The notes under the pieces: generated by a model
What the model was told of the DNA's origin: nothing
Databases searched by the model: none
What the model saw: the letters and a program-made list of their open reading frames with translations, nothing else
Part shown: positions 35,833 through 44,679 of the stretch, piece by piece
Numbering within the stretch: the first letter of the stretch is position 1
Layout: each line of letters starts with the position of its first letter
Source of the DNA: Ruegeria arenilitoris
Lineage (GTDB): Bacteria; Pseudomonadota; Alphaproteobacteria; Rhodobacterales; Rhodobacteraceae
Reading direction: 5' to 3' (one strand)
NCBI RefSeq assembly: GCF_042675705.1
Contig: NZ_JBHTJJ010000005.1
Length of the DNA: 64,000 nt
Position numbers and translations under genes: made by a program

Positions 35833-36651
35833 TCAGTCACCCAATTTGGCGTGAATCTCATCCAAGTCGATTTCACCTGTCGGCATCTTGTTGGCCGGGT
35901 TCTCGAAATCGTATTTGAACAGTTCGAAATCCTGCTTGTAGATTTCGTAGACCAAGTGCATCGACAGGTCGTCGAAATAATCCTCGACAGGATGCGCACG
36001 TTTGGGGCCGTGGCCTTCGGATTCGTTGAAGCGCGGGATCTCGGACAGGGTCACGGGATGCGGGGTTTCCAGCGCGTCCAGCACGCCTTGCATCCCGTCG
36101 TTGAACTTCTCGGTCCAGAAAATCCGGTCGTAGCGCCCGCCATTCACGATGAAGGTCGAGACATGCCCCGACATGGCCGACCAGTGGATGTCCGGGTCCA
36201 TCGGCCGCCGCCAACGGATCGTGTCGCGGGCAAACAGAAGAAACCGGCGGAAGCTGGCAATCTGGTCGAATTCGCCCTTGCCATCCTCGCCCCCGACCTC
36301 GATCCCGTAATTGTAGATCAGCGTCGGCACCAGATTGCCACGGTACCGTTTCCCGTTGCGCTGGATCCCGCAGATCTTGTCGAAGAACGAGCTGAGGATC
36401 CGCGTGTAGGGGTTGCGCACGCAGGTGAACGCGAACGACTTGTGTCCGCGCACATTGGCCGCGATCACATCCTGGCTGTGGTCAAACGCCCATTTGTGCA
36501 TCCCGTCTTTGGCGTCGTGGATATCGCCGTCAAAGAACCGACCGTGATCCGAGTAATACATGATCTGCCCGATGGTCGAGCAGGCGCATTTGGGCACCAC
36601 GCGATAGACCATGCTTTCGCTTTCGGTCATCCATGTACCGGGAAATCCCAT
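35833..36651 (-). CDS. Carbohydrate sulfotransferase (family 2)
   Basis: 272 aa from ATG 36651, chosen because AAGGAGG lies 8 bp upstream. PAPS-dependent sulfotransferase: 5'-phosphosulfate loop VPKCACSTIGQ near residue 19 and 3'-phosphate loop CVRNPYTRILSSF near 77. These match the eukaryote-like HNK-1/chondroitin sulfotransferase group found in some marine bacteria. No membrane anchor, so it would act in the cytosol on a lipid- or nucleotide-linked sugar or small acceptor. Divergent from a branching glycosyltransferase; the pair suggests synthesis of a sulfated glycan. Confidence 0.85.
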   Translation of the reverse strand: MGFPGTWMTESESMVYRVVPKCACSTIGQIMYYSDHGRFFDGDIHDAKDGMHKWAFDHSQDVIAANVRGHKSFAFTCVRNPYTRILSSFFDKICGIQRNGKRYRGNLVPTLIYNYGIEVGGEDGKGEFDQIASFRRFLLFARDTIRWRRPMDPDIHWSAMSGHVSTFIVNGGRYDRIFWTEKFNDGMQGVLDALETPHPVTLSEIPRFNESEGHGPKRAHPVEDYFDDLSMHLVYEIYKQDFELFKYDFENPANKMPTGEIDLDEIHAKLGD

Positions 36652-36794
36652 CTGCCATGCCTCCTTAGCCGGCCGAGTCTCAAGGTGATGCGCCAGCTTT
36701 TGACGCCAGAGAAGCAAAAATATTCTGTTTATTCAATCGCTCATCCTCAGTATCACGGTTGGAACCGGGCAGTAACGGACTTCATGCAACGCCA

Positions 36795-38372
36795 ATGGCC
36801 AAGATCGCCTACATTCTGCTGTGTCACAAAGACCCTGATGCGATTATCGCGCAGGCCGAACGGCTGACGGCCGCAGGGGACTGCATGGCCATCCATTTCG
36901 ATGCCAGCGCATCCGCCCGGGACTTTGACCGGATCCAGACGGCCCTGAAAAGCAATCCCAATGTGACCTTCGCGGCCAGGCGGATCAAATGTGGCTGGGG
37001 GGAATGGTCGCTGGTGCAGGCCACACTGAACGCGGTGCACGCCGCGGTCGACGCCTTCCCGCGAGCCACCCATTTCTACATGCTGTCAGGCGACTGCATG
37101 GCGATAAAGACCGCGGAATATGCGCATCGGTTTCTGGATGAAACCGACAAGGATTTCATCGAAAGCCACGACTTTTTCGAAAGCGACTGGATCAAGACCG
37201 GAATGAAGGAAGACCGGCTGATCTACCGTCACTATTTCAACGAGCGCACGCAGAGCAAACTGTTCTATGCCGCCTACGAAGCCCAGAAACGTCTCGGCCT
37301 GACCCGCGAGATCCCCGAGGATCTCCAGATCATGATCGGCAGCCAGTGGTGGTGCCTGCGCCGCAGGACAATCGAGATGATCCTGGATTTCCTGGGCCAG
37401 CGTCGGGACGTGGTCCGTTTTTTCTCGACCACCTGGATTCCGGACGAGACGTTCTTTCAGACCCTCGTGCGCCACCTGATCCCCAAAACCGAAATCGAAA
37501 ACCGCACGCTGACTTTCCTGATGTTCTCGGACTACGGGATGCCGGTGACGTTTTACAACGATCACTACGACCTTCTGCTGACGCAAGATTACCTGTTCGC
37601 CCGCAAGATCAGCCCCGAGGCGCAGTTGCTGAAGCAGAAACTGGGTGCGCTCTATGCCAGCGAAGGGGTCGAATTCCAGATATCGAACGAGGGACGGAAT
37701 CTGCACGGATTTCTGACCGGCCGTGGCCGCGTGGGACGCCGGTATGCGCCCCGCTTCTGGGAGACGGCCAACACGCTGGGCGCCGATCGCGATCTGTACA
37801 TGGTCGTCTGCAAGAAGTGGCATGTGGCCAAGCGGCTGATCGACCAGATCGCCTCTGAGACCAACCTGCCCTGCATCGAGTACCTGTTCAACGAGGAAGC
37901 CGCCCCGCTGCCCGATCTGGGGGGCTTGGAGACCACGCTGGTCAAACGATCCCGGCATCGCAGGGCGGTCACCCGGATGCTGTACGATCACTTCGGCACC
38001 GACCGGATGCTGATCTGCCTCGATCCCGCCAGTCTGGATATCGTACAGGATTTCTGCTCGGACAAGGCGCGCACCCATGTTCTTGAAATCGAGTGCACCT
38101 ATTCGGACGCGTATCTTGTCGGCCACGCCCACCGGGTCGGATTGGCCGGAGAAAACAGCCCAGCCGCAACCGTCGAACGCCTCTTGCCGACGATTCGCAG
38201 CGATCTGGCCTATGAATCCGAACAGCTGCGCGGTGCCGGGATCGAGAGGTTCTTCCGATTGCGAGAAACCGCTGACCCGGCCGAGAACGTAGCCGCGATC
38301 GCGGGGTTCCTAGGGGTTTCCGAGGAAACCGCCCATTCAATCATGCAGCTTGATTACCTGTTCACGGACTGA
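36795..38372 (+). CDS. Core-2/branching glycosyltransferase (GT14-like)
   Basis: 525 aa. N-terminal half (to about residue 260) resembles the Branch/GT14 family of beta-1,6-N-acetylglucosaminyl- and xylosyltransferases: AYILLCHKDPDAI, HFDASASARDFDRI, WGEWSLVQATLNAVHAA, FYMLSGDCMAIKT, SQWWCLRRRTIEMIL and TWIPDETFFQTL. The C-terminal ~230 residues are a separate region, probably another domain of unknown role. Cytosolic, no membrane span. Start of the frame at 36759 is less likely than ATG 36795. Pairs with the divergent sulfotransferase. Confidence 0.82.
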   Translation: MAKIAYILLCHKDPDAIIAQAERLTAAGDCMAIHFDASASARDFDRIQTALKSNPNVTFAARRIKCGWGEWSLVQATLNAVHAAVDAFPRATHFYMLSGDCMAIKTAEYAHRFLDETDKDFIESHDFFESDWIKTGMKEDRLIYRHYFNERTQSKLFYAAYEAQKRLGLTREIPEDLQIMIGSQWWCLRRRTIEMILDFLGQRRDVVRFFSTTWIPDETFFQTLVRHLIPKTEIENRTLTFLMFSDYGMPVTFYNDHYDLLLTQDYLFARKISPEAQLLKQKLGALYASEGVEFQISNEGRNLHGFLTGRGRVGRRYAPRFWETANTLGADRDLYMVVCKKWHVAKRLIDQIASETNLPCIEYLFNEEAAPLPDLGGLETTLVKRSRHRRAVTRMLYDHFGTDRMLICLDPASLDIVQDFCSDKARTHVLEIECTYSDAYLVGHAHRVGLAGENSPAATVERLLPTIRSDLAYESEQLRGAGIERFFRLRETADPAENVAAIAGFLGVSEETAHSIMQLDYLFTD

Positions 38373-38383
38373 ACGTAAGTGTT

Positions 38384-38415
38384 GGCCCGGCCGCACTAGG
38401 CCGCCGGGCCGGGTT
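38384..38415 (+). terminator. Probable terminator after the glycosyltransferase
   Basis: GGCCCGGC / GCCGGGCC 8-bp stem with an 11-nt loop, followed by GGGTTTT; lies 12 bp past the stop. Confidence 0.5.
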
Positions 38416-38416
38416 T

Positions 38417-39931
38417 TCAGATGTCGAACTTCACGCCCTGCGCCAACGGCAATTCGGCCGAGTAGTTCACGGTGTTCGTCTGGCGCCGCATATAGCCCTT
38501 CCAGGCATCCGAGCCGCTTTCGCGTCCGCCACCAGTTTCCTTTTCACCGCCGAACGCGCCGCCGATCTCGGCGCCCGAGGGGCCGATATTCACGTTGGCG
38601 ATGCCGCAATCGGACCCGGCGGGCGACAGGAACTGTTCCGCCTCGCGCATGTTCAGCGTGAACACGCAAGACGACAGGCCCTGCGGCACGTCATTCTGCA
38701 TCTCGAGCGCCTCGTCGAAACCGTCATAGCCCATGACATAGAGGATAGGCGCGAAGGTTTCGGTCTTCACGATCTCGGTCTGGCCCGGCATTTCGACGAT
38801 CGCGGGCTGCATGTAGACACCGCCCTCGGGCACGCCATCGGTCACGCGCTTGCCGCCGAAGACGGTGCCGCCCTCGGCCTCGGCCGCCTTCAGCGCGGCC
38901 TCCATCGCCTGCCCCGAAGCCTCGTCCACCAGCGGCCCGACCAAGGTGCCCTCGGCCAGCGGGTCACCGATGGGCAGACCGGCATAGGCCTTTTTCAGCC
39001 GCGCAACCAGATCGGCACGGATCGAGTTGTGCACGATCAGCCGCCGCAGCGAGGTACAGCGCTGACCCGCGGTGCCCACGGCCGAGAATACGATGGCCCG
39101 CACCGCCATTTCCAGATCGGCCGAGGGGCCGACGATCATGGCGTTGTTGCCGCCCAGCTCCAGGATACATTTGCCGAACCGCTGCGCCACGATCGGCGCG
39201 ACCGCGCGGCCCATCCGGGTCGAGCCGGTGGCCGAAATGATCGGCACCGCCTCGCTGGCCACAAGCGCCTTGCCCAGATCGGCACCGCCGATCAGCAGTT
39301 GCAGCAGCCCCTCGGGCGCGTCGCCGAACCGGGCCACGGCCTTTTCAAAGATCTTCTGACAGGCCATCGCGGTCAGGGGCGTTTTCTCGGACGGTTTCCA
39401 GATCACCGGGTCGCCGCAGACCAGTGCCAGCGCCGCGTTCCACGACCAGACCGCGACCGGGAAGTTGAAGGCCGAGATCACGCCGACCGGACCGGCCGGG
39501 TGCCAGGTCTCCATCATCCGGTGGCCGGGGCGTTCTGAGGCGATGGTCAGGCCATACAGCTGCCGCGACAGACCGAGGGCGAAATCGCAGATGTCGATCA
39601 TCTCCTGCACTTCGCCCAGACCTTCCGAGGTGATCTTGCCGGCCTCCCAGCTGACCAGCGCGCCCAGGTCCTCCTTGGCCGCGCGCAGCTCCTCGCCCAG
39701 CAGGCGGATCAGCTCGCCCCGGCGCGGGGCGGGCACGGTGCGCCAGGCCTTGAAGGCCGCCGTGGCGCGGGCAAAGACCGCGTCCATGTCGGCAACGGGT
39801 GTTTCATGCACCCGCGCCAAGACGCGGCCGTCGATGGGCGAGCGGACCTCCAGCGACCCGCCGGTCAGCTCGGCCGCCGTCAGGCCCAGTTTTTCGAGTG
39901 TGTGTTCTGCAGTCATGACTACGTCTTTCAT
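38417..39931 (-). CDS. Alpha-aminoadipic semialdehyde dehydrogenase (ALDH7-type)
   Basis: 504 aa. ALDH7 family features: VSWEAGKITSEGLGEVQEMIDICDFA, AFNFPVAVWSWN, glutamate box LELGGNNAMIV, and catalytic cysteine TAGQRCTSLRR; the ending GGEKETGGGRESGSDAWKGYMRRQT is typical for ALDH7. Oxidises aminoadipate semialdehyde to 2-aminoadipate in lysine breakdown. The gene starts 2 bp after the saccharopine dehydrogenase stop, which strongly supports this substrate. A second ATG at 39916 is possible. Confidence 0.88.
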   Translation of the reverse strand: MKDVVMTAEHTLEKLGLTAAELTGGSLEVRSPIDGRVLARVHETPVADMDAVFARATAAFKAWRTVPAPRRGELIRLLGEELRAAKEDLGALVSWEAGKITSEGLGEVQEMIDICDFALGLSRQLYGLTIASERPGHRMMETWHPAGPVGVISAFNFPVAVWSWNAALALVCGDPVIWKPSEKTPLTAMACQKIFEKAVARFGDAPEGLLQLLIGGADLGKALVASEAVPIISATGSTRMGRAVAPIVAQRFGKCILELGGNNAMIVGPSADLEMAVRAIVFSAVGTAGQRCTSLRRLIVHNSIRADLVARLKKAYAGLPIGDPLAEGTLVGPLVDEASGQAMEAALKAAEAEGGTVFGGKRVTDGVPEGGVYMQPAIVEMPGQTEIVKTETFAPILYVMGYDGFDEALEMQNDVPQGLSSCVFTLNMREAEQFLSPAGSDCGIANVNIGPSGAEIGGAFGGEKETGGGRESGSDAWKGYMRRQTNTVNYSAELPLAQGVKFDI

Positions 39932-39933
39932 GT

Positions 39934-41040
39934 TCAGGCCGCCTTGTTCTGGGGGGTCACTTCGCCAGCGCGGTACAGCTGGCCGAATTCGGTGTTTAGG
40001 AAATCATCAAGCTTGACCTGCTCTTGCCGGACGAAACCCCGGGTGGGCAGCGCGCCGGTGCGCATCAGGTCGACCACGCCCAGAACACCGGCGGCGGTGG
40101 TGATCTGGATCGCGCTCCAGATCTGGCCGTCGATGGTACGGGCAAAGGATTTGTTGATCAGGGATTTCTCGCGCAGCGCCCCGTCGATCATGCCCTTGGC
40201 CGTGCAATAGACCAGAACCACGTCCTGATCGGTGCGCGGCAGCGCGGTTTCAAGGATGTCCTTCAACAGGTCGCGGCGCTGGCCGAGGCCCAGGTCGGTC
40301 AACAGCAGTTTCAGGATGTCGCGATGGCCGGGATAGCGAATCGAGCGATAGGACACCGCCCGCGCCTTGCCGGCCAGCGTCTCGGGCAAGGTGCCCAGGC
40401 CGCCCGAGGTGTTGAAGCATTCGTATTCCACCCCGTCATGCCCGATGATCTCGTAATCCTCGAGCGGCGCGGTCTTGACCCGTTCGCCATTCACGATGGC
40501 GTCGCAGGGGTTGCAGTATTCATTGATCAGCCCGTCGGTGGACCAGGTCAGATTGTATTTTAGCGCATTGGTCGGATAGAGCGGCAGCGCGCCCACCCGC
40601 ATGTGCAGACTGTCCAGCGTGTCGAACTCGGCCGCCAAAGAGGCCCCCGCGATGCCGACGAAACCCGGGGCCAACCCGCATTGCGGCATGAAGGCGGTGT
40701 CACTGTCGCGGGCCAGTTCGCGCACGGCGTTGGTGGCGGCGACATCCTCGGTCAGGTCAAAATAATGCGCACCCGCGGCCTTGGCCGCCTTGGCGATGGC
40801 AGGCGTCAGGAAAAACGGTGCGGCCGAGATCACCGCGTCGAACCCCGCCAGCCCCTGTGCCAGCCCGGTTTCGTCGCCCGCGTCGATCTGGCGGGTGGTG
40901 ATGCACTGCCTGTTCAACGCCGACAAAGCTGTCAGGTCATGGTCGGCCACGGTTACGGTATAGTTGTGCGATTTCTTCAACAGGGCGGCGATCATCTGTC
41001 CGATCTTTCCGGCCCCGACGACGCAGATTTTCCAACTCAT
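39934..41040 (-). CDS. Saccharopine dehydrogenase family protein
   Basis: 368 aa from ATG 41040, behind GAGGAGG. NAD(P) Rossmann loop CVVGAGKIGQM at the start, followed by ADHDLTALSAL and the family's HYFDLTEDVAATNAV; the rest fits saccharopine reductase/dehydrogenases. Expected to release glutamate and aminoadipate semialdehyde from saccharopine, supplying the downstream dehydrogenase. The lysine-ketoglutarate reductase function may be elsewhere or may reside in this single protein. Confidence 0.87.
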   Translation of the reverse strand: MSWKICVVGAGKIGQMIAALLKKSHNYTVTVADHDLTALSALNRQCITTRQIDAGDETGLAQGLAGFDAVISAAPFFLTPAIAKAAKAAGAHYFDLTEDVAATNAVRELARDSDTAFMPQCGLAPGFVGIAGASLAAEFDTLDSLHMRVGALPLYPTNALKYNLTWSTDGLINEYCNPCDAIVNGERVKTAPLEDYEIIGHDGVEYECFNTSGGLGTLPETLAGKARAVSYRSIRYPGHRDILKLLLTDLGLGQRRDLLKDILETALPRTDQDVVLVYCTAKGMIDGALREKSLINKSFARTIDGQIWSAIQITTAAGVLGVVDLMRTGALPTRGFVRQEQVKLDDFLNTEFGQLYRAGEVTPQNKAA

Positions 41041-41208
41041 TGCGCGCCTCCTCCTCTGCTCTGGTTCCAGTATGACCGCGCCGCCGTCCGGGCACAGCAA
41101 TCGAGTTGACGAAACGGGCAGCTTTTCCGTCATAATGACGAAAATGGAATCACAATGTCGGATCACGGCCGCAGCGTTTTGGAACCTGACGTCAGGGGTG
41201 GAAATGCT

Positions 41209-41224
41209 TTGCAACCGATTGCAC
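41209..41224. promoter_or_regulatory. LacI-type operator copy 1 (regulator gene)
   Basis: TTGCAACCGATTGCAC matches the locus palindrome TTGCAACCGGTTGCAA at 14 of 16 positions. It lies 62 bp before the LacI-family start, suggesting autoregulation. Confidence 0.6.
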
Positions 41225-41285
41225 CATTTTTGCAATGATGCGACATTCAACAGACCCGATCGACCGCGCAAAGGAGACCAGGCAG

Positions 41286-42284
41286 GTGGGCGTTACGCTG
41301 AAGGAAGTTGCGGCCTTGGCCGGGGTGTCGCGGTCGGCCGTATCGCGCACCTTCACGCCGGGCGCCTCGGTCTCGGCCAAGACCCGCGCCAAGGTGGAAA
41401 AGGCCGCCAAGGAACTGGGCTACAGCCCCAACGCGCTGGCCTCGTCGCTGACGACGGGGCGGACCAAGCTGATCGGGCTGATCTCGAACAACTTCCACAA
41501 CCCGATCTTCCTTGAGGTTTTCGACCAATTCACCCGCGCCCTGCAGGAACGCGGGCTGCGCCCGCTGATCGTGAACCTGACCGACGAGACCGAGCCCGCC
41601 AATTCCGTGCGCATGCTGCGGCAGTATTCGGTGGATGCGGTGATCGTCGCCTCGTCGACCTTGCCGCCCAGCTTTGCCAAGGCGTTCCACGATGCAGGGG
41701 TCCCGGTGGTGCACACCTTCGGGCGCTCGGCGACTTCGCCCGAGGTGCATGTGGTCGGAATCGACAATGTGGAATGCGGACGCATGGCCGCGCGCGAGCT
41801 GGTCGCGCGGGGATATGCCAGCGTGGGCTATCTGGGCGGGCCGATCGATGCGACCTCGGCCCGGGACCGGCAACGGGGCTTTACCGAGGAAATGGCAAAC
41901 CACCCGCAGGTTCCCGTCAGCCACTCCTTCGCTGGGGCCTACTCCTTCGAGGCCGGCCGGGCCGAGATGCTGCGCCTGCTGGCGGGTGACCCGGCGCAGG
42001 CCTATTTCTGCGGTGACGACATCCTGTCGATCGGGGCGCTGTCGGCGCTGGCCGACCACGGGCTGAAACCGGGTTCTGACATCGGGATCATCGGCCTGAA
42101 CGACATGGAGATGTCGCGCTGGGAATACATCAACCTGACGACCATCCATCAGCCGATCAAGCAGATCATCACCGCCTCGGTCGATCTGGTCGAAGAGATG
42201 CTGAAGACGCCCAATCGCTACCCCGAGGCGCGAATATTTCCCTGCCGGGTGATCGAGCGGGGCACGTTGCGGCCCCGCCCCTGA
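41286..42284 (+). CDS. LacI-family repressor, probable inositol-locus regulator
   Basis: 332 aa. The GTG at 41286 with AAGGAG nine bases upstream is preferred over ATGs at 41235/41238, because LacI proteins begin close to VTLKEVAALAGVS. N-terminal helix-turn-helix and hinge helix (SPNALASSLTTGRT), then a periplasmic-binding-like sensor domain with LIGLISNNFHNPIFLEVFDQ and CGDDILSIGALSAL. Convergent with two dehydrogenase genes and next to the inositol genes whose promoters carry TTGCAACCGGTTGCAA-like sites. Inositol or an early intermediate is the likely inducer. Confidence 0.88.
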   Translation: MGVTLKEVAALAGVSRSAVSRTFTPGASVSAKTRAKVEKAAKELGYSPNALASSLTTGRTKLIGLISNNFHNPIFLEVFDQFTRALQERGLRPLIVNLTDETEPANSVRMLRQYSVDAVIVASSTLPPSFAKAFHDAGVPVVHTFGRSATSPEVHVVGIDNVECGRMAARELVARGYASVGYLGGPIDATSARDRQRGFTEEMANHPQVPVSHSFAGAYSFEAGRAEMLRLLAGDPAQAYFCGDDILSIGALSALADHGLKPGSDIGIIGLNDMEMSRWEYINLTTIHQPIKQIITASVDLVEEMLKTPNRYPEARIFPCRVIERGTLRPRP

Positions 42285-43418
42285 TCAGCGGAACATCGGC
42301 GGGCGCGCGTCCTGCCAGGCGCCCTCGGCCCGGGCCGAGGCCACCGCTGCGTGCACCGCGGCAATCGAGCGGACGCCATCGGCGGCGTTGGGCAGCCCAT
42401 CGCGCGGTTCGCCCCGGATCGCGTCGGCCAGATCGCAGTAGATATTGGCCACGGCCAGCGGAAAGCCTTCGGGATGGGCAATCGCCACGCGCGACAGGCG
42501 CATCGCGTCTTCATGCAGGCCACCCTCGCCCTTTTCGATGATCTGCGTGCGTCCACCGACCGGAGTGTAGAACAGCTGGTTGGGATGTTCGGAAGCCCAG
42601 CGCAGCCCACCGGTTTCGCCGAACACCTGGATGTCGAACCCATGCTGCCGCCCGATCGCCACGGACGAGGTCCACAACCGGCCGACGGTGCCGCCCTCCA
42701 TGCGAAAATTGACCATCGCGTCGTCCTCCAGCTGGCGGCTGGGAATGGTCGAGGCCATGTCGGCCGACAGCGTCGCGACCTCGTCATCGCAAATGAAGCT
42801 GGCCATGTGCAGCGCGTGGATGCCGCAATCGGCGAATTGCCCCGACACGCCCGCCATGGCCGGATCATAGCGCCAGCGCACGCGCGGATTGTCCGCGTCA
42901 GTGGCATCCCCATGGTGGCCGTGGCTGAAATTGGTGACGACCAGACGCACCTTGCCGATCTCTCCTGCGCGGACCATGGCGCGGGCCTGCCGCACCATCG
43001 GATAGGCCGAATAGCAGTAGTTGACCGCGCAGATCTTACCCGAGGCCCGGGCCACGCGCACGATCTCCTCGCCCTCTTCCACGGTCATGGTCATGGGCTT
43101 TTCGCACAGCACGTTGAACCCGGCCTCGAGATACGCCTTGGCGATCTCGAAATGGGTCGCGTTCGGGGTGGCGATGGTCACAAGGTCGATCCGGTCGGGC
43201 CGGTCCTTTTCGCCGGCCAGCATCTCCTGCCAGTCGCCATAGGCGCGGTCGGCGGGCACACCCAGCCGCTGCGCATAGGCGCGCCCCTCTTCGGGCCGGT
43301 GGTCCAGCGCGCCGGCTGCGAATTCGAACAGGCCGTCGGCCTGTGCGCCCAGACGGTGGGCGGGCCCGATCTGGCTGCCTTCTCCGCCCCCGATCATGCC
43401 CCATTTCAACTTTGCCAT
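42285..43418 (-). CDS. Gfo/Idh/MocA oxidoreductase (inositol-type)
   Basis: 377 aa. NAD-binding GMIGGGEGSQIGPAHR at the N-terminus, catalytic CEKPMTMTVEEG, and the C-terminal alpha/beta domain with DCGIHALHM. Family covers inositol and sugar dehydrogenases. Its stop directly abuts the regulator stop (convergent, no gap). Likely second gene after 43462-44565, 43 bp apart. Might oxidise an inositol stereoisomer or reduce a keto-inositol; exact substrate not known. Confidence 0.85.
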   Translation of the reverse strand: MAKLKWGMIGGGEGSQIGPAHRLGAQADGLFEFAAGALDHRPEEGRAYAQRLGVPADRAYGDWQEMLAGEKDRPDRIDLVTIATPNATHFEIAKAYLEAGFNVLCEKPMTMTVEEGEEIVRVARASGKICAVNYCYSAYPMVRQARAMVRAGEIGKVRLVVTNFSHGHHGDATDADNPRVRWRYDPAMAGVSGQFADCGIHALHMASFICDDEVATLSADMASTIPSRQLEDDAMVNFRMEGGTVGRLWTSSVAIGRQHGFDIQVFGETGGLRWASEHPNQLFYTPVGGRTQIIEKGEGGLHEDAMRLSRVAIAHPEGFPLAVANIYCDLADAIRGEPRDGLPNAADGVRSIAAVHAAVASARAEGAWQDARPPMFR

Positions 43419-43461
43419 GGTCTTGGTCTCTCTGCGAACGATGTTGGAAAACGTGCCGGGC

Positions 43462-44565
43462 CTAGAACGCGCCGACGTCCTGCCAGCCGCGACTGTCGGC
43501 CGAGGCCAGCGCCGCCGCCAGCACCCGGTTGACCTTGTGCCCGTCCCGGAAGGTGGGCCAGATGTTCCGGCCGGAATGAATGGCGGTCAGAAAATCCTTG
43601 GCCTCGATGATGATCTGATCCTGATATCCGGTGCCGTGGCCAGGACCCTGGCAGAAGGGTTCATAATCGGGATGCGCCGGACCGGTCAGGATCTTGGTGA
43701 AGCCGCGCTGGGCCTCGGGGCCTTCGCGGCGATAGAGCCACAGGGCATTCTGATCCTCCTGGTCAAAACGGATCGCGCCCTTGGTACCCGAGATCTCATA
43801 GGCATAACCCATCTTGCGCCCGGTCGCGATGCGGCTGAAATAGAGGTTCCCCATGACGCCGTTTTCAAACCGGCACATCATCTGGGCGTGGTCGTCATTG
43901 GTCACCGCGCCGCCCGGACGGGAGCGATGCACGGTTTCCACATCGGCCATGACCTGCGCGATCGGTCCCACCAAAGCCAGCGCGCCATTGACCATGTGCG
44001 GCGCCAGATCGCCGATAGTGCCGTTGGCCATGCCGGTCGTGCGCCAGGTCGCCGGGGCCTCGGGGTCGGCATAGAAATCCTCGGTATGTTCACCGCGGAA
44101 CCATGTGATGTCGCCAATCGCGCCGTCGGCGATCAGCTGGCGGGCAAACTGGCTGGCCGGGGTGCGGATATAGTTGAACCCAACCATGTTGACGGTGCCC
44201 GAGGCCTCGGCCGCCGCCACCATGGCACGGCTGTCCTCGAGCGACGCGCCCAGCGGTTTTTCGCACAGCACCGGCTTGCCCAGTGCCAGCGCCGCCTCGG
44301 CGATCTGCCGGTGCGTGGACTGGGGCGAGGCGATCACGACGGCCTCGACCACCGGATCTTTGACCAAGGCCTGCCAGTCGGCGGTGGCGCGTCGGAAGCC
44401 GTAGGCGGTGCGGTAGCGTTCGGCGCTTTCGGAGCTTGAGGCGCAGATCATCTCGAGCCGCGGTTTGAGCGCGGTGTCGAACACGGCGCCCACGGCGGAC
44501 ATGGCCACCGAATGAGCCTTGCCCATATAGCCGCCTCCGACGATTCCAATTCCGATTTCTGGCAT
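43462..44565 (-). CDS. Gfo/Idh/MocA oxidoreductase (inositol-type)
   Basis: 367 aa from ATG 44565. N-terminal GIVGGGYMGKAHSVAM, CEKPLGASLEDS with the catalytic lysine, and DLAPHMVNGAL. Sister of the 42285 gene in family only; the sequences are clearly different. Its start lies 25 bp from a perfect TTGCAACCGGTTGCAA palindrome, so it is expected to be controlled by the nearby LacI-type protein. Divergent from iolC. Confidence 0.86.
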   Translation of the reverse strand: MPEIGIGIVGGGYMGKAHSVAMSAVGAVFDTALKPRLEMICASSSESAERYRTAYGFRRATADWQALVKDPVVEAVVIASPQSTHRQIAEAALALGKPVLCEKPLGASLEDSRAMVAAAEASGTVNMVGFNYIRTPASQFARQLIADGAIGDITWFRGEHTEDFYADPEAPATWRTTGMANGTIGDLAPHMVNGALALVGPIAQVMADVETVHRSRPGGAVTNDDHAQMMCRFENGVMGNLYFSRIATGRKMGYAYEISGTKGAIRFDQEDQNALWLYRREGPEAQRGFTKILTGPAHPDYEPFCQGPGHGTGYQDQIIIEAKDFLTAIHSGRNIWPTFRDGHKVNRVLAAALASADSRGWQDVGAF

Positions 44566-44589
44566 TTTGGGCGGCTCCGAACATACTGA

Positions 44590-44605
44590 TTGCAACCGGT
44601 TGCAA
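44590..44605. promoter_or_regulatory. LacI-type operator copy 2 (iolC divergent gap)
   Basis: Perfect TTGCAACCGGTTGCAA in the gap between the leftward dehydrogenase pair and rightward iolC-iolB-iolJ, able to control both. Flanked by ACTGAT and ATCAGT, extending the symmetry. Confidence 0.75.
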
Positions 44606-44679
44606 AATCAGTATCGTGAGAATCGATCCAATGCAAGGTCCATCGGATCGATGGGATCAAAATGCCTGGGAGGAACAGT

